Below the pieces are notes generated by a model that had not been told where the DNA came from, made no database searches, and was given only the letters and a program-made list of their open reading frames with translations. From Brenneria izadpanahii (GTDB lineage Bacteria; Pseudomonadota; Gammaproteobacteria; Enterobacterales; Enterobacteriaceae): DNA of 64,000 nucleotides. The stretch lies in NCBI RefSeq assembly GCF_017569925.1, contig NZ_CP050854.1, forward strand, positions 4,216,001 through 4,280,000, given 5' to 3'. This document shows, in pieces, positions 28,214 to 36,647 of this stretch. Both the position numbers and the translations under genes were made by a program. Each line of letters begins with the position of its first letter. Position 1 is the stretch's first letter.

Positions 28214-29590
28214 ATGAATACCTCATGGGTCTTATTCTGGATTGCATCAATCACATTTTTCATGCAATCCCTGGATACCACCATGTTGTATGTCGCCATT
28301 CCAGCCATTGCCGATTCGCTGCATCAACCGGTGCTGCATATGGAAATGATCGTCATTTCCTATGTCATCACCGTGGTGGCGTTTACCCCCGTCAATGGCT
28401 GGCTGGCCGAACGTTTCGGCGAAAAGAAAACCTATCTGCTGGCAATCAGCATATTTATGCTGGGTTCGCTGTTATGCATCACGGCGAACTCGGTTATCAG
28501 CCTGAGCGCTTTCCGCTTTATCCAGGGGATTGGCGGCGCGCTGATGTTGCCTATCATCAGAACCGTGATATTACGCACCACGCCGCAGTCCATGAAGTTG
28601 ATATTCCTCAACCGGATTACCCTGCTCGGTTTACTGGGAACGATGGTCGGTCCGCTATTAGGCAGCCTTTTGGTCAACCTGTTTTCATGGCGGATTATGT
28701 TTATCGCCAATATTCCGCTTTCGCTTCTCTGCCTGCTGCTGGCGGCGAAACATATTCCCAACGAAACGCCCGGCATCGAGCGGCGAGCCGATCCCTACGG
28801 GCTGGTCTTGATGGTATTAATGCTGTTTATGGCCGCCTTCACGCTCACCGCAATGCCCAAAAACATCATTTCCACGCCGGTCGCCTTACTGCTTTGTTTA
28901 TCCGGGACGGGTTTGGCGTTTCTGTACTTCAAACGGGACATCACCCGAAGAGAGGCGCTATTCCCCGCCGAACTCTTTGAAATAAAGACCTTCTCCATCG
29001 GTATTCTCGGCGGCATTCTGACTCGGGTGCTGCTGTCGTCCACGCCCGTCGTGCTCTCATTGATGTTGCAAACGACGTTGGACTGCAAACCCGTTGAAAC
29101 CAGTATTATCCTGCTGCTTTTCTCCACCGGCGCGCTGCTGTCGAAAGTGATTTTTGAACCGATGATTAAGCGCGCGGGCTATCGTAAACTCTTGATGGTT
29201 ACGACCGGATTTACGTCGCTGTTTATTCTTGCCATGAGTTTCGCCGTGCAGGAAAAATCCATGATGCAGATCGGTATTATCGCCGCCATCCTCGGAATAT
29301 TGATCTCAACGCTGCACTCGGCGGAAAGCACGCTGGCGTTCAGCAACCTGAGCAATTCCACGTACAATAGCGGCAATAACGTGCTGACCATAACGCAGTT
29401 AATCTCGGTCATGGTCAGTATGGCGCTGACCTTTCCGGTGCTGCGATTCCTATCCCAATATGAAGTCGTCTTTAAGCTAAACAGCTTCAGTCTGCTGTTT
29501 TTGTTGCTGGGCATCGGATTACCGATTTGCTGTCTGGTGTTCAAACATTTAAATGAAGAGGACGGCCATCATTTTATTCATGGGCGTTAA
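28214..29590 (+). CDS. DHA2 family major facilitator exporter (MdtD-like)
   Basis: Inner-membrane transporter of 458 residues with about 14 hydrophobic segments. The opening ASITFFMQSLDTTMLYVAIPAIADSL holds the DHA2 motif (LDxTIVNVALP-like) and GWLAERFGEKKTYLLAI the loop 2-3 motif; FRFIQGIGGALMLPIIRTVI is motif C-like. The 4-base gap from nrfD makes co-transcription likely. The cargo is unknown. It resembles MdtD-type proteins, but it is not in the mdtABC operon here. Confidence 0.82.
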   Translation: MNTSWVLFWIASITFFMQSLDTTMLYVAIPAIADSLHQPVLHMEMIVISYVITVVAFTPVNGWLAERFGEKKTYLLAISIFMLGSLLCITANSVISLSAFRFIQGIGGALMLPIIRTVILRTTPQSMKLIFLNRITLLGLLGTMVGPLLGSLLVNLFSWRIMFIANIPLSLLCLLLAAKHIPNETPGIERRADPYGLVLMVLMLFMAAFTLTAMPKNIISTPVALLLCLSGTGLAFLYFKRDITRREALFPAELFEIKTFSIGILGGILTRVLLSSTPVVLSLMLQTTLDCKPVETSIILLLFSTGALLSKVIFEPMIKRAGYRKLLMVTTGFTSLFILAMSFAVQEKSMMQIGIIAAILGILISTLHSAESTLAFSNLSNSTYNSGNNVLTITQLISVMVSMALTFPVLRFLSQYEVVFKLNSFSLLFLLLGIGLPICCLVFKHLNEEDGHHFIHGR

Positions 29591-29591
29591 T

Positions 29592-30251
29592 TCAGAGGCC
29601 CGCTTTACGAAACGTCAGATTAAAACGATACATGCCCGGCAAATACGCAGGCGCCGATCCCGGCTTCAGCGGCAACACGCCGTGATAGCGCAGCCGGGAT
29701 TCCCCTCCCCAGACGACCACATCGCCATGCGCCAGCGGCCAACGCTGCGCCCGCTCGCTACGCGTCATACCGCCGAACAAGAACACCGCGCTTAATCCCA
29801 GTGAAAAAGAGACGATCGGCTGCCTAAGATCGTTTTCATCTTTATCCTGATGCAGAGATAATCGGGCGCCGACATCGTAACGGTTAATCAGGCAGGCATC
29901 CGGCTCGAAGCCGGCGAACCCCGCCTCTCTGGCGGCATCTTTCGCCAGTTGGGAAAAGATATCCGGCATCGCCGGCCAGCGTTGTCCGCTAAGCGGATCG
30001 AACGGGGAATAGCGATAGCCCGTTTCATCCGTTACCCAGCCAAGCGGCCCGCAGTTACTCATGGCTACCGACATGGTATAGCCGCCCGGCGTTATCATGT
30101 AACGAAACGGCGCGCGGGCGGTAACCGTATCAATCGCCGATACTAATGCCGGCGCCTGATCATAAGCGAACCCGCGCAGGATCGCCGCCCCAGGAGCCAA
30201 AGGTTCCGTGCGGCGTTGCGGTTCATCCTGTTCAAACAAATCAAGATTCAT
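29592..30251 (-). CDS. alkB: AlkB-like alpha-ketoglutarate-dependent DNA repair dioxygenase
   Basis: Enzyme of 219 residues that removes 1-methyladenine and 3-methylcytosine damage by oxidation. The iron ligands are in RLSLHQDKDEND (His134, Asp136) and RYHGVLPLKPG (His190), with the ketoglutarate-binding Arg in RFNLTFRK near the end. N58-G59-like PGGYTMSVAMSNCGPLGW is the nucleotide-recognition lid. I start at 30251 (MNLDLFEQDEP), which overlaps ada by 11 bases and gives the E. coli length; the longer open frame is inside ada. Confidence 0.93.
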   Translation of the reverse strand: MNLDLFEQDEPQRRTEPLAPGAAILRGFAYDQAPALVSAIDTVTARAPFRYMITPGGYTMSVAMSNCGPLGWVTDETGYRYSPFDPLSGQRWPAMPDIFSQLAKDAAREAGFAGFEPDACLINRYDVGARLSLHQDKDENDLRQPIVSFSLGLSAVFLFGGMTRSERAQRWPLAHGDVVVWGGESRLRYHGVLPLKPGSAPAYLPGMYRFNLTFRKAGL

Positions 30252-31323
30252 GATGTATGGATCCTCCCGCTTCTTTTGCCAATAACCTTCTCTTGCGTTC
30301 CACGCCCCAGCGGTAGCCCGATAGCGAACCATCCTGACGCACCACCCGATGGCATGGGATCGCCACCGCCAGCCGGTTGGCCGCGCAGGCTCCCGCAACG
30401 GCGCGAACCGCGGCGGGAGAGCCGATCCTGGCGGCGATATCGCTGTAGCTGGCCGTTTCGCCGATCGGGATATCCCGCAGCGCCTGCCATACCCGCTGCT
30501 GAAAAAGCGAACCGCGGATATCCAGCGGCAGCGTCAGCCCGACGCTCGGCGCGTCGACAAACCCCACCACCTGCGCCATCCGTTGCTCGAACCCGGCGTC
30601 CCCCCCTACCAGTTGCGCATTGGCGAACATATCCTGCAATTCATTCACCAACTGCTGCGGATCGTCCCCCAATAGAATGGCGCAGATCCCCCGCTCGCTT
30701 TCAGCCACCAGAATATCCCCCACCGAACAGACGCCGACGGCAAAATAGATCGTCATCCCCCGTCCTTTATGCTGAAACGTTTTCGGCGTCATCCCCAACT
30801 GCGCATTGGATTCCGCATAAAAACGCCCGTTCGGGCTGTAGCCGGCATCCTGGATCACGCCGGTAATCGGATTGTTTTTCAACAGTTGTTTGCGAACCTG
30901 CCGCCGCCGGCGGGCTTTGGCATATTGTTTTGGCGTAACGCCGGTGAGGTTTTTAAACAAACGGTGAAAATGAAAGGGGCTGAGTCCCACGCCTTTCGCC
31001 AATTCCTTCAGCCCCGGCGCCCGCTCCGCTTGTTCGATCATCCGGCAGGCCTGAGCAATCTGCCTGGCATGCTGCTCGTCACGCGGGATCAATCCCTGGC
31101 GGCAACGCTTGCAAGGCCGAAATCCGGCGGCCTGGGCCGCCTCCGCCGTGGCGAAGAACAGCACGTTTTCGCGTTTTGGCAGGCGGGACGCGCAGGAAGG
31201 CGAACAATATATCCCGGTCGTTTTTACCGCATAAATAAAACTGCCGTCCGCCGCTTTATCACGCGTCAGCACCGCCAGCCAGCGCGGATCATCATCAGAT
31301 TCAGGGATATCGCCAACGTTCAT
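30241..31323 (-). CDS. ada: Ada bifunctional methylated-DNA repair protein and regulator
   Basis: Protein of 360 residues with three parts: an N-terminal zinc domain with the methyl-phosphotriester acceptor (TGIYCSPSC and CKRCRQG, Cys40, Cys44, Cys71, Cys74), an AraC-type helix-turn-helix (about 85-185, LSPFHFHRLFKNLTGVTPKQY), and a C-terminal O6-methylguanine methyltransferase domain with VAIPCHRVV (Cys324). Methylation of the N-terminal Cys turns it into an activator of ada, alkB and alkA. It overlaps alkB and is divergent from the alkA-like gene. A probable Ada box lies 106 bases upstream. Confidence 0.94.
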   Translation of the reverse strand: MNVGDIPESDDDPRWLAVLTRDKAADGSFIYAVKTTGIYCSPSCASRLPKRENVLFFATAEAAQAAGFRPCKRCRQGLIPRDEQHARQIAQACRMIEQAERAPGLKELAKGVGLSPFHFHRLFKNLTGVTPKQYAKARRRRQVRKQLLKNNPITGVIQDAGYSPNGRFYAESNAQLGMTPKTFQHKGRGMTIYFAVGVCSVGDILVAESERGICAILLGDDPQQLVNELQDMFANAQLVGGDAGFEQRMAQVVGFVDAPSVGLTLPLDIRGSLFQQRVWQALRDIPIGETASYSDIAARIGSPAAVRAVAGACAANRLAVAIPCHRVVRQDGSLSGYRWGVERKRRLLAKEAGGSIHHES

Positions 31324-31428
31324 TCGTCACCTCTGCATAGTCGATCCATTAATCCTTGCCTATCGTCAATAGATTTCAAGGTTCAGGAGCCACACACTAA
31401 GACGAAGAAGCATCATAAACACGCCCAA

Positions 31429-31444
31429 CTCTTGCTTTTTAATT
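31429..31444 (-). promoter_or_regulatory. Probable Ada box
   Basis: On the minus strand the bases AATTAAAAAGCAAGAG resemble the E. coli ada operator AATTAAAGCGCAAGA at 13 of 15 positions. A -35-like TTGGGC follows within a few bases, as it does in the E. coli ada promoter. It lies between ada and the alkA-like gene. Confidence 0.6.
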
Positions 31445-31532
31445 CCGCAGCCACTGCACAAGGCATGGCGAACCAACTTATACTCAGCTTCCTGACGCAT
31501 ATGTTATCACCCCGGCCCATGGAAAAATCGTT

Positions 31533-32213
31533 ATGACATTCGATAGCCAACTGGATTTTAACCGCCAAGCCAAAGAACATCTTTGTGCGATTAATGGCCG
31601 CTGGGCCCATCTGATATCGCATATTGGCGACTGCCGGCATCAAACGGCGCCGCACCGGGAACCTTACGAAGCCTTAATCCGCGCCGTGGCTCACCAGCAG
31701 CTCACCGCCAGAGCGGGCGATGCGATGGTGGCGAAATTGCTGCGGATTCATGACGCCGCGGGGAAAACCTTTCCCAGCGCGGAGCAAATAGCGGCTTGCT
31801 CCGCCGAAACGCTGAAACAGTGCGGCTTCTCCGCTCGCAAGGCTGAAACGTTGCTCGCCATTGCGCAAGGCGCGCTCAGCGGACGGGTTCCCACCCTCAA
31901 ACAGGCGATGGTAATGGACGATGAAACGCTGATCGAACAACTTAGTTCATTAAAAGGCATCGGGCGCTGGACGGTGGAAATATTTCTGATTTATTCGCTT
32001 GAGCGCAGTGACATTATGCCGCTGGACGATCTCGGCATTAAGCAAGGGCTACGCTATGTTTACGATCTACAGACGATGCCGAACCGCCAGACGCTGCGCG
32101 AGTTGAGTCATGCCTGTCAGCCTTATCGCACCATCGCCTCTTGGTATTTGTGGCGGACTCCGGCATTACCCGAATATCAGCAATTCAAAGGGATGCTGCG
32201 ACCAACCCGCTGA
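31533..32213 (+). CDS. AlkA-like DNA-3-methyladenine glycosylase
   Basis: HhH-GPD glycosylase of 226 residues that cuts alkylated bases from DNA. The helix-hairpin-helix and catalytic part is LSSLKGIGRWTVEIFLIYSLERSD followed by MPLDDLGIKQG, where one of the two Asp residues (165/166) is catalytic. It lacks the N-terminal TBP-like domain of E. coli AlkA (282 residues), so it belongs to the shorter AlkA/MagIII-like group. It is divergent from ada across a spacer with an Ada box, which supports a role in the adaptive response. Confidence 0.87.
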   Translation: MTFDSQLDFNRQAKEHLCAINGRWAHLISHIGDCRHQTAPHREPYEALIRAVAHQQLTARAGDAMVAKLLRIHDAAGKTFPSAEQIAACSAETLKQCGFSARKAETLLAIAQGALSGRVPTLKQAMVMDDETLIEQLSSLKGIGRWTVEIFLIYSLERSDIMPLDDLGIKQGLRYVYDLQTMPNRQTLRELSHACQPYRTIASWYLWRTPALPEYQQFKGMLRPTR

Positions 32214-32275
32214 GAACGCCGCTCAAGACATAGCGGCGGTTATTATCAGCGCGGATGAGAGTTCCGCGCGTACTC

Positions 32276-32371
32276 TTACTTCGCCGCTGAATAAATCGCT
32301 TGCAGGCTATCGTAGCGCCGCTTATATGCCGCGGCATAAGATAGCCGGGAAACGGTAACGCCATCAAAGCG
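32276..32371 (-). pseudogene. Possible C-terminal gene remnant
   Basis: On the minus strand a stretch of about 31 codons between two stops reads FDGVTVSRLSYAAAYKRR and ends QAIYSAAK with a TAA stop. There is no start or ribosome site. The text looks like the tail of a real protein (YxxxYxRRYxxxQxIY resembles ends of FGGY sugar kinases), but this is too short to prove. Confidence 0.2.
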
Positions 32372-32863
32372 CCGTCAGTAAAGGGGTCTGAAGCGCTCCA
32401 TTTATGCCTTCATCCTCCGGGTTGCAAGCGTGTCGGCTTTCCCGCGGCTCGAATCATTTAGCGCGATATATTATTTAATCCTTACGTAATGAATTTAAAA
32501 AATAAGGATTCTAATAAAATGATTATTCCCTTCAATCATTACCATTATTTTAATTAAATAATTTAATTAAGTAACTTAAAGTGCGAATATTAATAATTCA
32601 TTCTATTTGATTACAATCATTTTACTTTTCTATTTAACCGCAAATAAAAAGAGGTTTGCATGATTTTCTTGCCAATTATGTGATGCGGCGAAGTGGTACG
32701 TTTCGTCACAAAACCATACTATTATAGGGCTTATTACTTTTGTATTCGTGCCAAATGAAATAGGTAGCGATGATAACGACTCTGATACAAAGGTCATTAA
32801 TAAGGAAATGAATCATACAGGATGTAATCCTACTAATATAATGCGAACGCAAGTGAGAAAAAA
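32372..32863. other. AT-rich spacer upstream of fumA
   Basis: A long AT-rich stretch (most marked from 32460 to 32860) with no credited gene. It must hold the fumA promoter and leader. A seven-codon frame (32660-32683) with an AAGAGG ribosome site is the only translatable signal seen. The fumA start codon lies behind a weak purine-rich site (AGTGAGAAAAAA). Confidence 0.4.
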
Positions 32864-34507
32864 ATGTCGACTAAACCCTTTCATTACCAAGATCCTTTTC
32901 CGTTAAGTAAGGATGACACCGAATATCGTCTTCTCAGCGGCGACTATGTTTCCGTTACCCAGTTTGAAGGCCAGGACATCCTGAAGATCGAACCGGAAGC
33001 GCTTACCCTCCTGGCCCAACAAGCCTTTCATGACGCCGCCTTCTTTCTTCGCCCTTCCCATCAGCAACAGGTCGCCAGCATTCTTCACGACCCGGAAGCC
33101 AGCGAAAACGACAAATACGTCGCGCTGCAATTTCTGCGCAACTCGGAAATTGCCGCCAAAGGTATTCTGCCGACCTGTCAGGATACGGGCACCGCGATTA
33201 TCGTCGGCAAGAAAGGCCAGCGGGTCTGGACGGGCGCCAATGACGCCGAATCGCTGTCCCGCGGCGTTTACAACACATTCACCGAAGATAACCTGCGCTA
33301 CTCGCAGAACGCCCCGTTGGATATGTATAAAGAGGTGAATACCGGCACCAACCTGCCGGCGCAGATCGACCTCTACAGCACCGAAGGCGAAGAGTATAAA
33401 TTCCTGTTTGTCAGCAAAGGCGGCGGCTCCGCCAACAAAACCTATCTGTATCAGGAAACCAAAGCGCTGTTGACTCCGGAGAAGCTGAAAAACTTCCTGC
33501 TGGACAAGATGCGCTCGCTGGGCACGGCCGCTTGCCCACCGTACCATATCGCCTTTGTCGTCGGCGGCACCTCCGCCGAAACCACGCTCAAAACGGTGAA
33601 GCTGGCTTCAACCAAATATTATGATGAACTGCCGACCGAGGGTAACGAACACGGTCAGGCTTTCCGGGATCTCGCGCTGGAGCAGGAACTGCTGGAAGCG
33701 GCGCGCGATCTGGGGCTGGGGGCGCAGTTCGGCGGTAAATACTTCGCCCACGACGTGCGCGTTATCCGTCTGCCGCGCCACGGCGCCTCCTGCCCGGTGG
33801 GCATGGGCGTATCCTGCTCGGCCGACCGTAATATCAAGGGTAAAATCAACCGCAAAGGCGTCTGGCTGGAACAGCTGGAACACAATCCGGGCAAATATAT
33901 CCCCGAAGAGTTACGCCAGGCGGGCGAAGGCGAAGCGGTCAAAATAGATCTTAATCGCCCCATGCCGGAAATCCTGAAAGAACTGTCGAAATACCCGGTT
34001 TCCACCCGTCTTTCACTGACCGGCACCATCATCGTGGGCCGCGACATTGCGCATGCCAAAATGAAAGAGCGTTTGGACAACGGCGAAGGGTTGCCGCAAT
34101 ACATTAAAGATCATCCGATCTACTACGCCGGCCCGGCGAAAACCCCCGCTGGCTACGCCTCCGGTTCATTAGGCCCGACAACCGCCGGACGCATGGATTC
34201 GTACGTGGATTTACTGCAAGCCAACGGCGGCAGCATGATCATGCTGGCCAAAGGCAACCGCAGCCAGCAGGTAACCGATGCCTGCCACAAACACGGCGGC
34301 TTCTACCTCGGCAGCATCGGCGGCCCGGCGGCGATTCTGGCGCAGAACAGCATCAAGAGCCTGACCTGCGTGGAATATCCGGAACTGGGTATGGAAGCGG
34401 TATGGAAAATTGAAGTGGAGGACTTCCCGGCCTTTATTCTGGTTGATGATAAAGGCAATGACTTCTACCAGATGATCCAGAGCGCCAAATGCACGAAATG
34501 CGCTTAA
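32864..34507 (+). CDS. fumA: Class I fumarate hydratase, iron-sulphur type
   Basis: Cytoplasmic enzyme of 547 residues converting fumarate and malate in the citric acid cycle. The family cysteines that hold the 4Fe-4S cluster are visible: [11 protein letters not shown] (Cys105), the middle [16 protein letters not shown], and [12 protein letters not shown]. The text matches E. coli FumA/FumB along its length. FumA rather than FumB is chosen without firm proof, since the two are very similar and fumB normally sits next to a C4-dicarboxylate transporter, which is absent here. A strong terminator follows. Confidence 0.9.
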   Translation: MSTKPFHYQDPFPLSKDDTEYRLLSGDYVSVTQFEGQDILKIEPEALTLLAQQAFHDAAFFLRPSHQQQVASILHDPEASENDKYVALQFLRNSEIAAKGILPTCQDTGTAIIVGKKGQRVWTGANDAESLSRGVYNTFTEDNLRYSQNAPLDMYKEVNTGTNLPAQIDLYSTEGEEYKFLFVSKGGGSANKTYLYQETKALLTPEKLKNFLLDKMRSLGTAACPPYHIAFVVGGTSAETTLKTVKLASTKYYDELPTEGNEHGQAFRDLALEQELLEAARDLGLGAQFGGKYFAHDVRVIRLPRHGASCPVGMGVSCSADRNIKGKINRKGVWLEQLEHNPGKYIPEELRQAGEGEAVKIDLNRPMPEILKELSKYPVSTRLSLTGTIIVGRDIAHAKMKERLDNGEGLPQYIKDHPIYYAGPAKTPAGYASGSLGPTTAGRMDSYVDLLQANGGSMIMLAKGNRSQQVTDACHKHGGFYLGSIGGPAAILAQNSIKSLTCVEYPELGMEAVWKIEVEDFPAFILVDDKGNDFYQMIQSAKCTKCA

Positions 34508-34541
34508 GCGCTCATCGCTGAAACGCACTGGTTATCATGTC

Positions 34542-34572
34542 AAAACCCCGGCATTCATTGCCGGGGTTTTAA
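34542..34572 (+). terminator. Terminator after fumA
   Basis: Perfect 12-bp stem (AAAACCCCGGCA at 34542-34553 with its complement at 34559-34570) around a 5-base loop, with the T run in the stem end. It can work in both directions. Confidence 0.9.
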
Positions 34573-34577
34573 ATTAC

Positions 34578-34702
34578 TGACAACGTTCGAAACATTGCCA
34601 TAGCTTACCCCCACCCAACCTCCCCCTTGTCAGGGGGGCGCTAACCCACTAAAAAACCAGTTTCCCCCTGGGAAGAGGAGGATGTCGGAGAGGTGTTAGA
34701 AC
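34578..34702. repeat. Dispersed palindromic repeat, copy 2
   Basis: About 125 bases beginning TGACAACGTTCGAAAC and ending GTTAGAAC. Blocks shared with the copy at 15415-15550 include GTTCGAAA, ATTGCCAT, CTTGTCAGGGGG and GCGCTAA, in the same order. It begins a few bases after the fumA terminator. Confidence 0.75.
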
Positions 34703-34748
34703 CGGATGGTTGGTCATCCAACTCGGTATTTTTTACCTTATTCCTTCA

Positions 34749-34785
34749 TCTTTCAAATTGCAGCTACGTTGGCTGACGTCATAAG
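34749..34785. repeat. Half copy of enterobacterial repetitive palindrome
   Basis: TTTCAAATTGCAGCTACGTT and the next bases GGCTGACGTCAT resemble one arm of the repeat at 26354-26480 family, ending abruptly before the tehB promoter region. Only one arm is present. Confidence 0.4.
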
Positions 34786-34901
34786 AACGTTTTTGCTTTA
34801 TCCCCGGCCGAAAAACAAATAATGCATTTCAAATGCATATTTCTGGTCAAGCTGTCCGCCGATTTATAAAATACCTCAATCAACGATATGCAGAGGTAAA
34901 A

Positions 34902-35762
34902 ATGCAAAATCTTATTTGCTATAAAAAAATGCCGCGCTGGAACAGCGCCACCCTCCCCGCCGCCTTTCAGGAAAAACACAACACCAAAGAAGGAACCTGG
35001 GCCAAACTCGTCATTCTGCAAGGAGAAATGACCTTTTCTCTGCTACACGAAAACGGGGAAACCAAAGAGACATTGCACTTCTCGCAGCACAATCAACCGC
35101 CATTTATTGAGCCGCAGGCATGGCACCGCATCGTGTCCTTTTCCGACGACCTGGAATGTCAGCTGAGTTTTTTCTGCACACCGGAAGATTACTACGCCCA
35201 AAAATATCAACTCACCCGCACCCATTCAGAAGTCATCAACGCCATGCAATATATCCAGCCCGGCAAAGCGCTGGATTTAGGCTGCGGCAGCGGACGTAAC
35301 GCGCTGTATTTAAACCTGCGCGGTTTTGATGTCACCGCCTGCGACAAAAACGAGCATAGTATTGAAGCGCTCAACGAAATCATCAGAAGCGAGGCGCTGA
35401 ATCACATTCAGGCCCACGTATACAATATCAACCTGGCGGAAATCAAAACGCGGTACGATTTTATTCTCTCGACCGTGGTATTCATGTTCCTGGAACGCGA
35501 GCGCATTGCGCACATTATTCGCAATATGCAGGCGCAGACGACGCAGGGCGGATATAACCTGATCGTCGCCGCCATGTCGACCGATGACTACCCCTGCCCT
35601 ATCCCGTTTTCTTTTACTTTCAAAGAGGGCGAACTGAAAAACTATTATGCCGATTGGCAGATCGTCAAATATAACGAAGACCTCGGCGAGCTGCACAAAA
35701 CCGATGAGAACGGCAACCGGATAAAGCTGCGCTTCGCCACGCTGCTGGCGAAAAAGCCTTAA
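34902..35762 (+). CDS. tehB: TehB-like tellurite resistance methyltransferase
   Basis: S-adenosylmethionine-dependent methyltransferase of 286 residues that probably converts tellurite and related compounds to volatile forms. The N-terminal part (about 1-95, CYKKMPRWNSATLP, AWHRI) is the cupin-like TehB N-terminal domain present in the longer Haemophilus-type TehB and missing in the short E. coli form. The methyltransferase domain has LDLGCGSGRNALYL (motif I). I start at 34902, where AGAGG lies 7 bases upstream and the length equals that of Haemophilus TehB. No tehA is next to it. Confidence 0.88.
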   Translation: MQNLICYKKMPRWNSATLPAAFQEKHNTKEGTWAKLVILQGEMTFSLLHENGETKETLHFSQHNQPPFIEPQAWHRIVSFSDDLECQLSFFCTPEDYYAQKYQLTRTHSEVINAMQYIQPGKALDLGCGSGRNALYLNLRGFDVTACDKNEHSIEALNEIIRSEALNHIQAHVYNINLAEIKTRYDFILSTVVFMFLERERIAHIIRNMQAQTTQGGYNLIVAAMSTDDYPCPIPFSFTFKEGELKNYYADWQIVKYNEDLGELHKTDENGNRIKLRFATLLAKKP

Positions 35763-35801
35763 GCACCGCAATCCGCTTGCCCAAAGGACAAAATTACCGC
35801 C

Positions 35802-36572
35802 TCACCGCATCTCGTTGAGGTAAATAAAATGGTCGGTGCTGAAACGGTGATGCGCAAGGATCACCGGCACCGCGCTCTGATCGAAAGAAATTTCGTCAAT
35901 CACCATAATGGCATGGGGTTCGGAGAGTTCGAGCAGCGTCAGATCCTCCGGCGTCGCCAGCACGGCCGTCAACTGTTCTCGTACCGCGGCCACCCGCACT
36001 CCGTAATGTTCCAACAGGAAACGATACAGTAATTCCGGCACCTGCTCCGCTGGCGGGAAATCAGGAAAGTGCAACACCGGCAGCACCATGACTTCATGCA
36101 TGGCGGCGATTCCCTTCACCCGCCGCAAACGCTTCAGGCGGATAACCTGCTCCGAAGGCGAAATTTGCAGTTTGGCGGCCTCATCCGCGCTGGCGATAGC
36201 CACCTGATAATCCAGCAGTTGGGTCGCCGAATGAACCAGAGCGCCGTCTTTGCCATGCAGGCGGAAATATTGAAAGAAATGGCTGAGATTGTGCAGCGGC
36301 GCCCATCCGGTGACTACCGTCCCGGTCTTACGCCGGCGCATCAGCATCCCTTCGTCGGTCAACGCCGCCAGCGCCTTACGCACCGTCCCCACCGAAACGC
36401 CGAAATCCGCCGCCAGCGCCTGTTCCCCCGGCAACACCGAACCTGGCGTCAATTGCCCCATCAGAATGGCTTCACTGATATGGCGTTTCACCACTTCATA
36501 TAAGCGCGCGCCTTCAAATTCATTTAATCGGTGAAAGCGGCTGACTTCCTGTTCATGTTTTTGCTGCACCAT
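35802..36572 (-). CDS. GntR family regulator with UTRA domain
   Basis: Regulator of 256 residues of the HutC subgroup. The winged helix (about 18-85) has LTPGSVLPGEQALAADFGVSVGTVRKALAALTDEGML, and the ligand-binding UTRA domain (about 100-250) has VIRLKRLRRVKGIAAMHEVMVLP and AIMVIDEISFDQ. UTRA regulators bind small sugars, amino acids or phosphonates. It is divergent from the operon starting at 36648 across 75 bases that hold an inverted repeat, so it is probably the repressor of that operon and of itself. Confidence 0.9.
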   Translation of the reverse strand: MVQQKHEQEVSRFHRLNEFEGARLYEVVKRHISEAILMGQLTPGSVLPGEQALAADFGVSVGTVRKALAALTDEGMLMRRRKTGTVVTGWAPLHNLSHFFQYFRLHGKDGALVHSATQLLDYQVAIASADEAAKLQISPSEQVIRLKRLRRVKGIAAMHEVMVLPVLHFPDFPPAEQVPELLYRFLLEHYGVRVAAVREQLTAVLATPEDLTLLELSEPHAIMVIDEISFDQSAVPVILAHHRFSTDHFIYLNEMR

Positions 36573-36610
36573 TACTGATTACCTCTTGACCAAAGGCACT
36601 AACTGAATTA

Positions 36611-36627
36611 TCTATAAACTATATAGA
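36611..36627. promoter_or_regulatory. GntR operator candidate
   Basis: TCTATA-N5-TATAGA, an inverted repeat centred at 36619, lies 21 bases before the M20 gene start, in the short gap between the GntR gene and the operon. Its form fits HutC-type GntR operators. Confidence 0.65.
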
Positions 36628-36647
36628 AATAAAAAATCGAGTATAGC

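Noticed and set aside
29553..29795. Plus-strand frame opposite the end of alkB
   Set aside because: Arg-rich shadow of alkB without its own ribosome site.
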